A DNA stretch of 29,226 nt from positions 1 through 29,226 of the forward strand of contig CAYNAM010000019.1 of assembly GCA_964395065.1 (NCBI GenBank). The letters run 5' to 3'. Position numbers and translations under genes: made by a program. This DNA is from Entomomonas sp964395065 (GTDB lineage: Bacteria > Pseudomonadota > Gammaproteobacteria > Pseudomonadales > Pseudomonadaceae). Positions 14,537-24,022 of the stretch are shown here, in pieces (positions within the stretch are counted from its first letter, which is position 1; each line of letters starts with the position of its first letter). The notes beneath the pieces were generated by a model. That model did not search any database. It was given only the letters and a program-made list of their open reading frames with translations, and was not told the origin of the DNA.

Positions 14537-16963
14537 TTGAAACAAATAACAGAAGAAGATTCTATACTTTCTTTAGAATTTTGGCGTAAACAAATTATCA
14601 AACGATCCTTTGAAGCATTATTGATTATTTTAATGCTCATTGGAGTTTATTGGCTTTTAACAGTTGTAAGCTTCAGCACTAATGACCCCACTTTTAATAA
14701 AACTGTTAGTCATCTTGATATTGAGAATATGGGAGGATTATTAGGTACAAAAATATCGAGCCTTTCATTCTTTTTAGTAGGATATATAGCTTATTTACTG
14801 CCTCTTTTACTCATTACAAAAGCAGTTCAAGTATTTTACTACCGCAAATCCATTGATATAAAAAATTTTTGGCTCATCGGTTTTCGGGCATTCGGGCTCT
14901 TTCTAATTATCGTAAGTGGTTGCATCCTGGCTCACTTACATTTCACCACAAATAATATCCTACAATCTGTTGGTATATCCAGTGGCATGGGCATTGGTGG
15001 TGGTGGAATCCTTGGCTATGCAATACGCAATATATGCTTAACATTATCCAGTCAAATACTAACCACGATCTCTTTGCTGCTATTCTGTGTAGGATTAACT
15101 GTATTTTTAAAATTTTCATGGGCTAAACTAGCAGACTTGGTCGGTTACTATACCGTCATCATCTATGAACGCCTATCAGAAAAACTTAACCAGCTATGGC
15201 AGAACTACACGGAGAGGAAGCGAACAAAACAACAATTGCGTGATGTAGACGATCACATCAATGATATTATATCTCCTGTCTCTATGGATGAAGAAGAAAA
15301 AGTAAAAGTAAAAGAAAACTTCATCAAACGTCAAGTATCATTAGCGAGCTACATGAGTAAAAAAGAAGAACGCCCGTCAATTAAAGTAAATAGACCAAGC
15401 ATTATTAAAACAGCAGAGCCAAGCAAGCGAGTATTAAAAGAAAAGCAAACACCACTCTTTGAAGACACGAATGATATACTCCCACCCTTCTCTTTATTAG
15501 ACCCACCGGAGAAAAAACCACAGAGTTACTCTACTGAATCACTCGATGCAATGTCCCGTTTGCTTGAAATCAAGCTTAAAGAATTCGGTGTTGAAGTGAC
15601 AGTAGTCGATGTACATCCCGGTCCGGTTATTACACGTTTTGAAATAGAGCTAGCGCCAGGCCTAAAAGTCAGCAGAATATCTAACCTAGCAAAAGACTTA
15701 GCGCGCTCTCTTGCTGTTCTGAGTGTTCGTGTGGTTGAGGTTATTCCAGGAAAAACGACAGTAGGAATTGAAGTCCCGAATGAAGACCGGCAAATTGTTT
15801 ATTTCTCTGAAGTTATTACTTCCGAAGCCTATGACCAACAAAAGTCTGCGGTCACTTTAGCATTGGGTCAAGATATTGGTGGTAACCCTGTCATTACTGA
15901 CTTAGCTAAAATGCCTCACCTGCTCGTGGCAGGAACCACAGGTTCTGGTAAATCGGTGGGGGTTAACTCCATGATTTTATCTATTTTGTTCAAATCAACA
16001 CCAGAACAAGCTAGATTAATTATGATAGACCCTAAAATGCTCGAACTTTCAATTTATGAAGGCATTCCTCACCTCCTCTGTCCTGTTGTGACAGACATGA
16101 AAGAAGCAGCCAACGCTTTACGTTGGTGTGTTGCCGAAATGGAACGACGCTATAAACTCATGGCGAAAATGGGTGTACGTAACCTAACCGGTTTTAATCG
16201 TAAAATAAAAGAAGCAACGGAAGCAGGCGAAGGCATTGAGGATCCACTCTACAAAAAAGAGTCTGAAGATGATGAACCTCCTTTGCTAGAAGCCTTACCA
16301 ATCATCGTAGTGGTTGTTGATGAATTCGCTGATATGATGATGATTGTGGGCAAAAAAGTTGAAGAATTAATTGCTCGTATTGCTCAAAAAGCAAGAGCGG
16401 CAGGTATTCATCTTATTTTAGCAACACAACGTCCTTCTGTCGATGTAATCACAGGCCTTATCAAAGCCAATATCCCTACTCGTATGGCTTTCCAAGTATC
16501 AAGCAAAATAGACTCTCGTACCATTCTTGACCAAGGGGGTGCAGAACAGCTGTTAGGACATGGTGATATGCTCTACTTACCACCCGGTACGGGGCTTCCT
16601 GTTCGTGTTCATGGTGCATTTGTGTCAGACGATGAAGTCCATCGTGTCGTCGATGCATGGAAACAACGTGGAGAACCTAACTATGAAGAAGCGATTCTAA
16701 ATGGTATCGAAGAAGGTGGTAATTCAGCTGAATCTAATAGCGATGGGGGTTCTAGTGAAGATGATGATCCTTTATATGATGAAGCTGTACGTTTTGTTAC
16801 AGAATCAAGACGCGCATCTATTTCATCTGTCCAAAGAAAGCTTAAAATAGGCTACAATCGTGCTGCTCGGATGATCGAAGCAATGGAAGATGCAGGTGTT
16901 GTTACTGCAATGAGTTCAAATGGCTCGCGTGAGGTTTTAGCTCCTCCGCCAGTCCGTGATTAA
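14537..16963 (+). CDS. ftsK: DNA translocase FtsK
   Basis: FtsK couples septum formation to chromosome segregation by pumping DNA at the division site and activating XerCD at dif. The 808 residues are close to the pseudomonad length, with a shorter linker than E. coli. About four membrane segments lie within residues 25-190, followed by a charged linker and the alpha domain (VTVVDVHPGPVITRFEIEL). The RecA-like motor has Walker A GTTGSGKS (466-473) and Walker B IVVVVDEF (D595, E596). A C-terminal winged-helix gamma domain (DEAVRFVTESRRASISSVQRK) reads the polar DNA motifs. The start is a TTG at 14537. It is the only usable start between an in-frame TAG at 14516 and the first membrane segment, and it lacks a strong ribosome site. 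lolA follows after 15 bases. Confidence 0.95.
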   Translation: MKQITEEDSILSLEFWRKQIIKRSFEALLIILMLIGVYWLLTVVSFSTNDPTFNKTVSHLDIENMGGLLGTKISSLSFFLVGYIAYLLPLLLITKAVQVFYYRKSIDIKNFWLIGFRAFGLFLIIVSGCILAHLHFTTNNILQSVGISSGMGIGGGGILGYAIRNICLTLSSQILTTISLLLFCVGLTVFLKFSWAKLADLVGYYTVIIYERLSEKLNQLWQNYTERKRTKQQLRDVDDHINDIISPVSMDEEEKVKVKENFIKRQVSLASYMSKKEERPSIKVNRPSIIKTAEPSKRVLKEKQTPLFEDTNDILPPFSLLDPPEKKPQSYSTESLDAMSRLLEIKLKEFGVEVTVVDVHPGPVITRFEIELAPGLKVSRISNLAKDLARSLAVLSVRVVEVIPGKTTVGIEVPNEDRQIVYFSEVITSEAYDQQKSAVTLALGQDIGGNPVITDLAKMPHLLVAGTTGSGKSVGVNSMILSILFKSTPEQARLIMIDPKMLELSIYEGIPHLLCPVVTDMKEAANALRWCVAEMERRYKLMAKMGVRNLTGFNRKIKEATEAGEGIEDPLYKKESEDDEPPLLEALPIIVVVVDEFADMMMIVGKKVEELIARIAQKARAAGIHLILATQRPSVDVITGLIKANIPTRMAFQVSSKIDSRTILDQGGAEQLLGHGDMLYLPPGTGLPVRVHGAFVSDDEVHRVVDAWKQRGEPNYEEAILNGIEEGGNSAESNSDGGSSEDDDPLYDEAVRFVTESRRASISSVQRKLKIGYNRAARMIEAMEDAGVVTAMSSNGSREVLAPPPVRD

Positions 16964-16978
16964 AGGTAAAAACTATCA

Positions 16979-17617
16979 ATGAGAACATTACGTACTTTTT
17001 TTATTACTGCTATTACCTCTTTATTACTTGCTAATACAGCAATAGCAGCTAGTAATGATCAACAAGCAACAAACCAACTGTCTAAGCTACTCGACCAATC
17101 ACAGAGCATGACAGGTAACTTCACACAAGTCACCCTTGATGCAACAGGAACGCGTTTACAAGAAACAAAAGGCGAACTCGCGCTAAAAAGGCCAGGGTTA
17201 TTTCGTTGGCACACGGCCGCACCACAAGAACAATTACTCATTTCAGATAACCAAAAACTTTGGTTATATGACCCTGACTTAATGCAGTTAACTATCCAAA
17301 AAATGGATCAACGTATGAGTCATACACCTGCGTTGTTATTATCTGGTAATGTTGCTGAAATTCAAAAGAACTTTACCATTAACTCAAAGGCTAACGGCAA
17401 ACTACAATCCTTTATCTTAACCCCAAAAGACAAGGATAGCCTATTTAATAGCCTTACCCTGACATTTAATGGTAATACAATTAACAGCATGCAATTAGTT
17501 GATAATGTTGGTCAAAAAACAAATATTGCATTTAAAAATATTAAAATGAATACACCCGTTGCTGCTAGCCTTTTCAAATTTGTCCCCCCACAAGGAACTG
17601 ACATCATCGAAGAATAA
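16979..17617 (+). CDS. lolA: Outer-membrane lipoprotein carrier protein LolA
   Basis: This periplasmic carrier takes lipoproteins from the LolCDE complex in the inner membrane and passes them to LolB. At 212 residues with a signal peptide (MRTLRTFFITAITSLLL, cut after AIA), it is normal in size. Conserved features include QSMTGNFTQ near the mature N-terminus, KRPGLFRWHT and WLYDPDLMQLTIQ. The last two surround the hydrophobic cavity. An AAAGG ribosome site lies before the ATG. It sits between ftsK and rarA with gaps of 15 and 2 bases, so the three genes probably form one transcript, as in pseudomonads. Confidence 0.95.
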   Translation: MRTLRTFFITAITSLLLANTAIAASNDQQATNQLSKLLDQSQSMTGNFTQVTLDATGTRLQETKGELALKRPGLFRWHTAAPQEQLLISDNQKLWLYDPDLMQLTIQKMDQRMSHTPALLLSGNVAEIQKNFTINSKANGKLQSFILTPKDKDSLFNSLTLTFNGNTINSMQLVDNVGQKTNIAFKNIKMNTPVAASLFKFVPPQGTDIIEE

Positions 17618-17619
17618 AA

Positions 17620-18942
17620 ATGGATCTATTTGCAAATGCCACCTCCCCTGTTCAACCATTAGCTGCCCGACTACGGGCTACTAATTTAGATGAATATGTT
17701 GGACAAGAGCATTTGCTTGCACAAGGAAAACCACTAAGAGAAGCCCTTGAAAGTGGTGCCCTTCACTCTATGATTTTTTGGGGACCGCCCGGTGTAGGTA
17801 AAACCACCTTAGCTAAATTACTCGCCAATTTATCTAATGCCCACTTTGAAACCCTTTCAGCCGTTTTATCAGGCGTAAAAGAAATTCGCCAAGCAGTCGA
17901 AATTGCTAAACAACAATTAGCTTATGGCAAACCAACATTGCTTTTTGTGGATGAAGTTCATCGCTTTAATAAAAGCCAACAAGATGCATTCTTGCCTTAT
18001 ATTGAAGATGGCACATTTATATTTATTGGTGCTACAACTGAAAATCCCTCATTTGAACTAAACAATGCTCTCTTATCAAGGGCACGTGTTTACGTATTAA
18101 AAGCTTTAGATGAACAAGCATTAAAAAAACTGGTTCATAGAGCGTTAACAGAAGAAAAAGGCTTAGGTAGCAGACAACTTGAGCTTCCCGAACAAAGCTT
18201 ACAACTTTTATTAGCTGCTGCTGATGGAGATGGCCGTCGGCTACTTAATCTATTAGAAAATGCATCTGACTTAGTCGATGACAAGGGAGTAATCACTCCC
18301 CACTTACTACAAGATCTATTAAGTAACAGTCTTCGTCGATTCGATAAAGGTGGAGAGGCTTTTTATGACCAAATATCTGCACTGCACAAATCGGTAAGAG
18401 GCTCCAATCCTAATGCAGCTATTTATTGGTTATGCCGCATGTTAGATGGCGGCTGTGATCCCCTTTACTTAGCGCGTCGTATTGTCAGAATGGCAAGCGA
18501 AGATATTGGTAATGCCGACCCAAGAGCACTAAACCTATGCTTAGCTGCATGGGAAGTACAAGAGCGACTAGGTAGCCCAGAGGGCGAATTAGCGCTAGCA
18601 CAAGCAGTTATTTATCTAGCTTCTGCCCCTAAGAGTAACGCTGTCTATATGGCTTATAACGAGGCCAAACGTGCTGTTAAAGAGCATGCCTCGCTAGAAG
18701 TCCCTTTACATCTCAGGAATGCTCCCACTAAACTGATGACAGAGCTAGGTTATGGTGAAGAGTATCGTTACGCACACGACGAGCCAGATGCTTATGCTGC
18801 AGGAGAAGACTATTTTCCTGAAGAAATAGAACCACAAGAGTTTTATCGTCCGACGCCACGAGGACTTGAAGCAAAGATAAAAGAAAAACTAACTCATTTA
18901 AAACAACTCGATCAACAGAGCCCTATTAAGCGTCGTAAATAA
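17620..18942 (+). CDS. rarA: Replication-associated recombination protein RarA (MgsA)
   Basis: A cytoplasmic AAA+ ATPase related to clamp-loader subunits, acting at stalled replication forks and single-strand/double-strand junctions. Its 440 residues begin with PLAARLRATNLDEYVGQEHLL. Walker A is GPPGVGKT (55-62) and Walker B is FVDEVHRF (D111, E112). Sensor and arginine-finger segments (GATTENPSFELNNALLSRA) follow. The C-terminal tetramerisation part has SVRGSNPNAAIYWLCRML and the ASEDIGNADP motif typical of the family. It starts 2 bases after the lolA stop, so translational coupling is likely. It ends at a bidirectional terminator shared with sucD. Confidence 0.96.
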   Translation: MDLFANATSPVQPLAARLRATNLDEYVGQEHLLAQGKPLREALESGALHSMIFWGPPGVGKTTLAKLLANLSNAHFETLSAVLSGVKEIRQAVEIAKQQLAYGKPTLLFVDEVHRFNKSQQDAFLPYIEDGTFIFIGATTENPSFELNNALLSRARVYVLKALDEQALKKLVHRALTEEKGLGSRQLELPEQSLQLLLAAADGDGRRLLNLLENASDLVDDKGVITPHLLQDLLSNSLRRFDKGGEAFYDQISALHKSVRGSNPNAAIYWLCRMLDGGCDPLYLARRIVRMASEDIGNADPRALNLCLAAWEVQERLGSPEGELALAQAVIYLASAPKSNAVYMAYNEAKRAVKEHASLEVPLHLRNAPTKLMTELGYGEEYRYAHDEPDAYAAGEDYFPEEIEPQEFYRPTPRGLEAKIKEKLTHLKQLDQQSPIKRRK

Positions 18943-18963
18943 TTATTTACATTTTTATCTCAT

Positions 18964-18997
18964 AAAAAAGCCAAGCAATAATTGCTTGGCTTTTTTT
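18964..18997. terminator. Bidirectional rho-independent terminator between rarA and sucD
   Basis: GCCAAGCAAT (18970-18979) and ATTGCTTGGC (18981-18990) are perfect inverted repeats around one A. A run of seven T follows on the plus side (18991-18997), and a run of six A precedes it (18964-18969), giving a T-run on the minus strand. It serves the converging rarA and sucCD transcripts. Confidence 0.93.
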
Positions 18998-19018
18998 AGA
19001 ACAGAAAAAAAGCAAATA

Positions 19019-19900
19019 TTACTTCATTTTCCATCCAGTAACTTCTGATAATGCTTTACCAATATCAGCTAAAGAACGCACTGTTTTTACCCCCGCATCT
19101 TCTAATGCAGCAAACTTCTCAGCAGCAGTACCTTTACCGCCAGAAATAATAGCACCAGCATGCCCCATGCGCTTACCAGCAGGAGCAGTAACACCTGCAA
19201 TATAAGAAACAACAGGTTTAGTTACATTCGCTTTGATGTAAGCAGCGGCTTCTTCTTCAGCACTACCCCCAATTTCACCAATCATTACAATCGCTTCAGT
19301 TTGAGGATCTTCTTGGAATAACTTTAAGATATCAATAAAGTTAGAGCCAGGAATTGGATCACCACCAATACCAACACAAGTAGATTGACCAAAACCAGCA
19401 TCAGTCGTTTGTTTCACTGCCTCATAAGTTAATGTACCTGAACGAGACACAATACCTACTTTACCAGGAATATGAATATGTCCTGGTTGGATTCCTATCT
19501 TACACTCTCCAGGAGTAATCACACCTGGGCAATTAGGTCCAATAAGAATAACGCCTAACTCATCACATTTAACCTTAGCTTCCAACATATCAATTGTTGG
19601 AATACCTTCAGTAATACAAACAATTAGTTTAATACCACCAAAGGCAGCTTCTAAAATAGAATCCTTACAAAAAGGAGCTGGAACGTAAATAACACTCGCA
19701 TCAGCACCTGTTGCATCAACAGCTTCTTTAACTGTATTAAATACGGGTAAACCTAAATGCGTAGTACCACCCTTACCAGGTGTTACACCACCCACCATTT
19801 TAGTACCATAAGCAATCGCTTGCTCTGAATGAAATGTACCTTGGCTTCCTGTAAAACCTTGGCAAATAACTTTGGTATTTTTATTAATTAAAACGCTCAT
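19019..19900 (-). CDS. sucD: Succinyl-CoA synthetase, alpha subunit
   Basis: The alpha subunit binds CoA and carries the phosphohistidine intermediate in the TCA step succinyl-CoA to succinate with nucleotide triphosphate formation. The 293 residues match the family (about 290). The CoA-binding Rossmann part (VICQGFTGSQGTFHSEQAI) is N-terminal. GPNCPGVITP and the active-site loop RMGHAGAIISGG with H247 follow. The gene overlaps the end of sucC by one base (TAATG), so translation of the two is coupled. It ends just before the bidirectional terminator and is the last gene of the TCA block. Confidence 0.97.
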   Translation of the reverse strand: MSVLINKNTKVICQGFTGSQGTFHSEQAIAYGTKMVGGVTPGKGGTTHLGLPVFNTVKEAVDATGADASVIYVPAPFCKDSILEAAFGGIKLIVCITEGIPTIDMLEAKVKCDELGVILIGPNCPGVITPGECKIGIQPGHIHIPGKVGIVSRSGTLTYEAVKQTTDAGFGQSTCVGIGGDPIPGSNFIDILKLFQEDPQTEAIVMIGEIGGSAEEEAAAYIKANVTKPVVSYIAGVTAPAGKRMGHAGAIISGGKGTAAEKFAALEDAGVKTVRSLADIGKALSEVTGWKMK

Positions 19901-21066
19901 TATTTACCCTCCGCTGCTGCTACTACTTTTTGTGCAGCATCAGTTAAACCAGTTGCAGCAATAATGTTTAAACCACTAGCAGACAATGTTTTAGCACCTA
20001 ACTCAGCGTTATTACCTTCTAAACGGACAACCACAGGAACTTTAACACCCACTTCTTTTACTGCACCAATAATACCTTCAGCAATCATATCGCAACGAAC
20101 AATACCACCGAAAATATTAACAAGTACTGCTTTAACATTACTATCAGATAAAATGATTTTGAATGCTTCTGTTACACGTTCCTTTGTTGCACCGCCACCT
20201 ACATCTAAAAAGTTAGCTGGTTTGCCGCCATGTAAATTAACGATATCCATGGTACCCATCGCAAGACCAGCACCATTCACCATACAACCAATGTTACCAT
20301 CTAACGCAACATAGTTTAGTTCAAACTGTGCAGCATGTGCTTCACGTGGATCATCTTGCGAAGGATCATGCATTTCGCGCAGTTTAGGGTGACGATATAG
20401 TGCATTACCATCAATATTAATTTTGGCATCTAAACAATGCAAATTACCATCTTTTTTAATCACTAATGGGTTAATTTCTAATAATGCTAAATCATAATCT
20501 TGGAATAATTTAGCCAATCCTAAAAATATATTTGTAAATTGCTTAATTTGATCGCCTTTCAAACCTAATTTGAATGCCAACTCGCGCCCTTGGAAAGGTT
20601 GTGCACCTACTAGCGGATCAACAGTAGCCTTTAAGATTTTTTCTGGTGTTTCATGAGCAACTTTCTCAATTTCTACACCACCCTCTGTTGAAGCCATAAA
20701 AACAATACGACGACTAGAGCGATCTACCACCGCACCTAAATATAATTCTTTATCAATATCAGTGCATGACTCAACAAGGATTTTACTAACAGGTTGGCCA
20801 TTAGCATCTGTTTGGTAAGTAACCAACCGTTGACCTAACCATTTTTCTGCAAATGCTTTTGCATCTGCTGGGTTTTTTACTAATTTTACGCCACCCGCTT
20901 TACCACGACCACCTGCGTGCACTTGAGCTTTAACAACCCACTCAGTACCACCTATTGTTGTACATGCCGCTGCTGCTTCTTCTGGTGTGTCTACAGCGAT
21001 GCCTTTTGATACAGGTAATCCGTACTCAGCAAATAACTGCTTACCTTGATATTCATGGAGATTCAT
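19900..21066 (-). CDS. sucC: Succinyl-CoA synthetase, beta subunit (ADP-forming type)
   Basis: The beta subunit supplies the ATP-grasp nucleotide site and the succinate site. The 388 residues are the exact usual length. Visible features are the N-terminal MNLHEYQGKQLFAEYGLPV, the ATP-grasp elements (WVVKAQVHAGGRGKAGGVKL, ALLEINPLV, NGAGLAMGTMDIV) and the C-terminal CoA-ligase domain with VNIFGGIVRCD. It is followed by sucD with a one-base overlap. It lies 130 bases after lpd. That spacer contains a strong hairpin without a U-tract. Confidence 0.97.
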   Translation of the reverse strand: MNLHEYQGKQLFAEYGLPVSKGIAVDTPEEAAAACTTIGGTEWVVKAQVHAGGRGKAGGVKLVKNPADAKAFAEKWLGQRLVTYQTDANGQPVSKILVESCTDIDKELYLGAVVDRSSRRIVFMASTEGGVEIEKVAHETPEKILKATVDPLVGAQPFQGRELAFKLGLKGDQIKQFTNIFLGLAKLFQDYDLALLEINPLVIKKDGNLHCLDAKINIDGNALYRHPKLREMHDPSQDDPREAHAAQFELNYVALDGNIGCMVNGAGLAMGTMDIVNLHGGKPANFLDVGGGATKERVTEAFKIILSDSNVKAVLVNIFGGIVRCDMIAEGIIGAVKEVGVKVPVVVRLEGNNAELGAKTLSASGLNIIAATGLTDAAQKVVAAAEGK

Positions 21067-21164
21067 AAGCTACATTATCTCTTTAGTATTACATATATTA
21101 GATGATACAAACGTATCACCACCTAGTTTACCAGCTTGTTTATTAAATATTTTCTGGTGAATGA

Positions 21165-21184
21165 GTGGGGCATAAATGCCCCAC
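21165..21184. repeat. GC-rich hairpin between lpd and sucC without U-tract
   Basis: GTGGGGCAT (21165-21173) and ATGCCCCAC (21176-21184) form a perfect 9-bp stem separated by only two bases, 12 bases after the lpd stop. In the transcription direction it is followed by TCATTCACC, not a T-run, so it is not a standard terminator. An mRNA 3' end-protecting or processing element inside the suc operon is more likely. Confidence 0.6.
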
Positions 21185-21196
21185 CTAAAATAGTTA

Positions 21197-22633
21197 CTAA
21201 CGCTTTTTACGATTAGCAATATGGATTGCATTGCCATTCACAGCTAATGCTGCTTCATGAACAGCCTCTGAAACAGTTGGATGAGAGAAAATCATCATAC
21301 CAATATCTTCAGCACTTGAACCAAACTCCATCGCAATAGCGATTTGTTGTACTAGCTCAGCAGCACTTGGGCCAATCACATGGCCACCCAAAATACGGTC
21401 TGTTTTAGCATCAGCAATAATTTTCACAAAACCTGTTGTGTCATTAGCGGCCATTGCACGACCACTTGCCGCAAATGGGAATACGCCAACGCTAATATCA
21501 ACACCTTCTGCTTTTAATGTTTGCTCATTTTTACCAACCCATGCAATTTCAGGATGAGTATAAATAACACCAGGAATTAGGTCATAATTCATTTGAGCTT
21601 TGTGCCCAGCAATACGCTCTACAACCATAATACCTTCTTCAGAAGCCTTATGAGCAAGCATAGGACCGCGTACCACGTCACCAATAGCATAAACACCAGG
21701 AACACTTGTAGCACAATAGTCATCAACAAAAATAAAGCCACGCTCATCTATTTTCACGCCACTGTCTGCGGCTAAAAGATCAGTCGTTACTGGACGACGA
21801 CCTACGGCAACAATGACTTTATCAAAAGTAGCTTTTTGTTCGCCTTGAGCATCTGTATATTCAACAACAACCTCTTTGCCCTTAACATTAGAACCTGTTA
21901 CACGTGCACCTAACTTGATATCAAGTCCTTGCTTGGTCAATACTTTTAAAGCCTCTTTAGCCACTTGCTCATCAGCAGAGGGCAGGAATTTATCCATTGC
22001 CTCAAGCACAGTTACTTGAGATCCCAAACGTGCCCACACAGAACCCAATTCAAGACCAATAACACCCGCACCAATAACACCTAAGCGTTTAGGTACAGCT
22101 GTAAAATCTAGTGCGCCTGTTGAATCAACAATTGTCTCACCATTTAATGGTGTAGGAGGAATTTCAACAGGGCGAGAACCAGATGCAATAATAATATTAT
22201 CAGCAGCAACTATTTCGGCTTTGCCATCTAAACCAGTCACTTCAACTTGTTTATTCGCTAGTACTTTGGCATGGCCTTCGAGTAAAGTAACGCCATTCGC
22301 TTTAAATAGCATGGCAATACCACCCGTTAAATTTTTAACAATGGTGTCTTTACGGGCAACCATTGTACCAACATCCATCGCTAAACCTTTAACAGCAATA
22401 CCATGAATCTTGAATGACTCCTCGGCTTCATGATACTTCCAAGTACTATCTAATAATGCTTTAGAAGGGATACATCCTACATTTAAGCAGGTTCCACCTA
22501 AAGAGGTCTTACCTTCTTTACCTTGGTATTTTTCAACACAAGCTGTTTTAAAGCCCATTTGTGCCGCACGGATTGCTGCTACATACCCACCAGGGCCTGC
22601 TCCAATTACAACAACATCAAATTTTTGACTCAT
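21197..22633 (-). CDS. lpdG: Dihydrolipoamide dehydrogenase (E3), 2-oxoglutarate dehydrogenase-associated
   Basis: This FAD enzyme reoxidises the lipoyl groups of SucB and passes electrons to NAD+. It has the flavin motif VVVIGAGPGGYVAA and the redox disulfide GGTCLNVGCIPSK (C49, C54). The NAD motif is GVIGAGVIGLELGSV. The C-terminal HPTVSEAVHEA holds the catalytic H451 and E456. The start at 22633 (MSQKFDVVV, 478 residues) is chosen because AAGGGAAAA sits just before it. An ATG 27 bases upstream would put this site inside the gene. It lies between sucB and sucC, the Pseudomonas arrangement (lpdG, lpd-glc), so it most likely serves this complex, though it may be shared with others. Confidence 0.95.
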   Translation of the reverse strand: MSQKFDVVVIGAGPGGYVAAIRAAQMGFKTACVEKYQGKEGKTSLGGTCLNVGCIPSKALLDSTWKYHEAEESFKIHGIAVKGLAMDVGTMVARKDTIVKNLTGGIAMLFKANGVTLLEGHAKVLANKQVEVTGLDGKAEIVAADNIIIASGSRPVEIPPTPLNGETIVDSTGALDFTAVPKRLGVIGAGVIGLELGSVWARLGSQVTVLEAMDKFLPSADEQVAKEALKVLTKQGLDIKLGARVTGSNVKGKEVVVEYTDAQGEQKATFDKVIVAVGRRPVTTDLLAADSGVKIDERGFIFVDDYCATSVPGVYAIGDVVRGPMLAHKASEEGIMVVERIAGHKAQMNYDLIPGVIYTHPEIAWVGKNEQTLKAEGVDISVGVFPFAASGRAMAANDTTGFVKIIADAKTDRILGGHVIGPSAAELVQQIAIAMEFGSSAEDIGMMIFSHPTVSEAVHEAALAVNGNAIHIANRKKR

Positions 22634-22758
22634 AATTTTTCCCTTGTATAGGTCTATCATTACAATAGAAAGTTTTTAACTCTTTAACTACTAATAATAT
22701 AACGTTTTAGTATTTCTTTTAAAAATCAAACCAATAATAATTGGCGAACATTCTTTTA

Positions 22759-23967
22759 TTAAACATCTAACAATAAACGAGCAGGATCCTCTAATAAATC
22801 CTTCATTGTTACCAAGAAACTAACAGCCTCTTTTCCATCAATCATACGATGATCATAAGACATTGCTAAATACATCATCGGTAAAATCACAACTTGACCA
22901 TTAACCGCCATTGGACGCTCTTGTATTTTATGCATACCTAAAATAGCTGTTTGTGGTGGGTTAACAATAGGTGTAGAAAGTAAAGAACCAAACACTCCAC
23001 CATTAGAAATGGTAAATGTACCACCTGTCATTTCTTCGATTGTTAACTTACCTGCTTTTGCTTTTTTACCAAATTCGGAAATAGTACCCTCAATTTCGGC
23101 AAGGCTCATAAACTCTGCATTACGAAGTACGGGTACCACAAGGCCTCGGTCGCTTGATACAGCGACACCGATATCTTGATAGCCATGATAAACCACATCA
23201 TTGCCATCAATAGACGCATTAACAGCAGGGAAACGTTTTAATGCTTCAGTAGCTGCTTTTACAAAGAAAGACATAAAACCTAAGCGAACACCATCATGTT
23301 TTTTCTCAAATAAATCTTTATACTTAGAGCGTAAATCCATAATAGGCTTCATATTAACTTCATTAAATGTTGTTAACATCGCCATGGTTGATTGAGCCTC
23401 AACAAGACGCTCAGCAACTTTAGCACGTAAACGTGTCATAGGTACACGCTTCTCAATACGGTCACCAGCAGCAACTTGAACAACAGGAGCAGCAACTTTG
23501 GTGGAGGAAGATGGAGCAGCTTTTTTATTAGCAATCGCTGCAACAACATCTTCTTTAGTAACGCGTCCACCTTTACCTGTACCTTTGATTGTAGCAGGAT
23601 CAATATTATTTTCTTCAGCTAACTTACGAGCCGCAGGTGCTAAAATAGGGTCTTCATCATCAGCAGTTTGAGTAGCTACTGGAGTAGCAGAAGTTTCAGC
23701 TTTTGGTTGTGTCGCTGAGGCAGGAGCAACAGCACCTTCTGCAACGCTACCAATCACCTCATTACTTAATACAGTATCACCTTCATTTTTAGTAATCGTT
23801 AATACACCATCAACAGGAGCTACCACTTCAAGCATGACTTTATCTGTTTCAATTTCAACCAACAATTCATCACGCTTAACCGCTTCACCTGATTTTTTTA
23901 ACCAGTTTGCAATCGTGCCATCAGCAATAGATTCTGGGAAAGAAGGCGCTTTAATTTCTTGAGCCAT
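22759..23967 (-). CDS. sucB: Dihydrolipoamide succinyltransferase (E2 of 2-oxoglutarate dehydrogenase)
   Basis: This is the structural core of the complex and transfers the succinyl group from lipoate to CoA. The 402 residues hold, in order, one lipoyl domain with the modified lysine in EIETDKVMLEV (K43), an alanine-proline-rich linker (about 80-105), an E3-binding domain (ILAPAARKLAEENNIDPATI, ending KGGRVTKEDV) and the catalytic domain. The catalytic motif SYDHRMIDG places H373 as the active-site histidine. An AAGGAA site precedes the ATG. It follows sucA after 55 bases and precedes lpd by 125 bases. That latter spacer has a weak CCAAT-AATA-ATTGG hairpin at 22731-22744. Confidence 0.97.
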   Translation of the reverse strand: MAQEIKAPSFPESIADGTIANWLKKSGEAVKRDELLVEIETDKVMLEVVAPVDGVLTITKNEGDTVLSNEVIGSVAEGAVAPASATQPKAETSATPVATQTADDEDPILAPAARKLAEENNIDPATIKGTGKGGRVTKEDVVAAIANKKAAPSSSTKVAAPVVQVAAGDRIEKRVPMTRLRAKVAERLVEAQSTMAMLTTFNEVNMKPIMDLRSKYKDLFEKKHDGVRLGFMSFFVKAATEALKRFPAVNASIDGNDVVYHGYQDIGVAVSSDRGLVVPVLRNAEFMSLAEIEGTISEFGKKAKAGKLTIEEMTGGTFTISNGGVFGSLLSTPIVNPPQTAILGMHKIQERPMAVNGQVVILPMMYLAMSYDHRMIDGKEAVSFLVTMKDLLEDPARLLLDV

Positions 23968-24022
23968 TGTAAAAATTCCTTAAACTTATTAAAGGGTGGA
24001 TAACCACCCATTTGATTAAATA

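Noticed and set aside
22634..22758. Terminator between sucB and lpd
   Set aside because: The CCAAT-AATA-ATTGG stem is only 5 bp and the T-rich stretch after it is interrupted. It is too weak to call.
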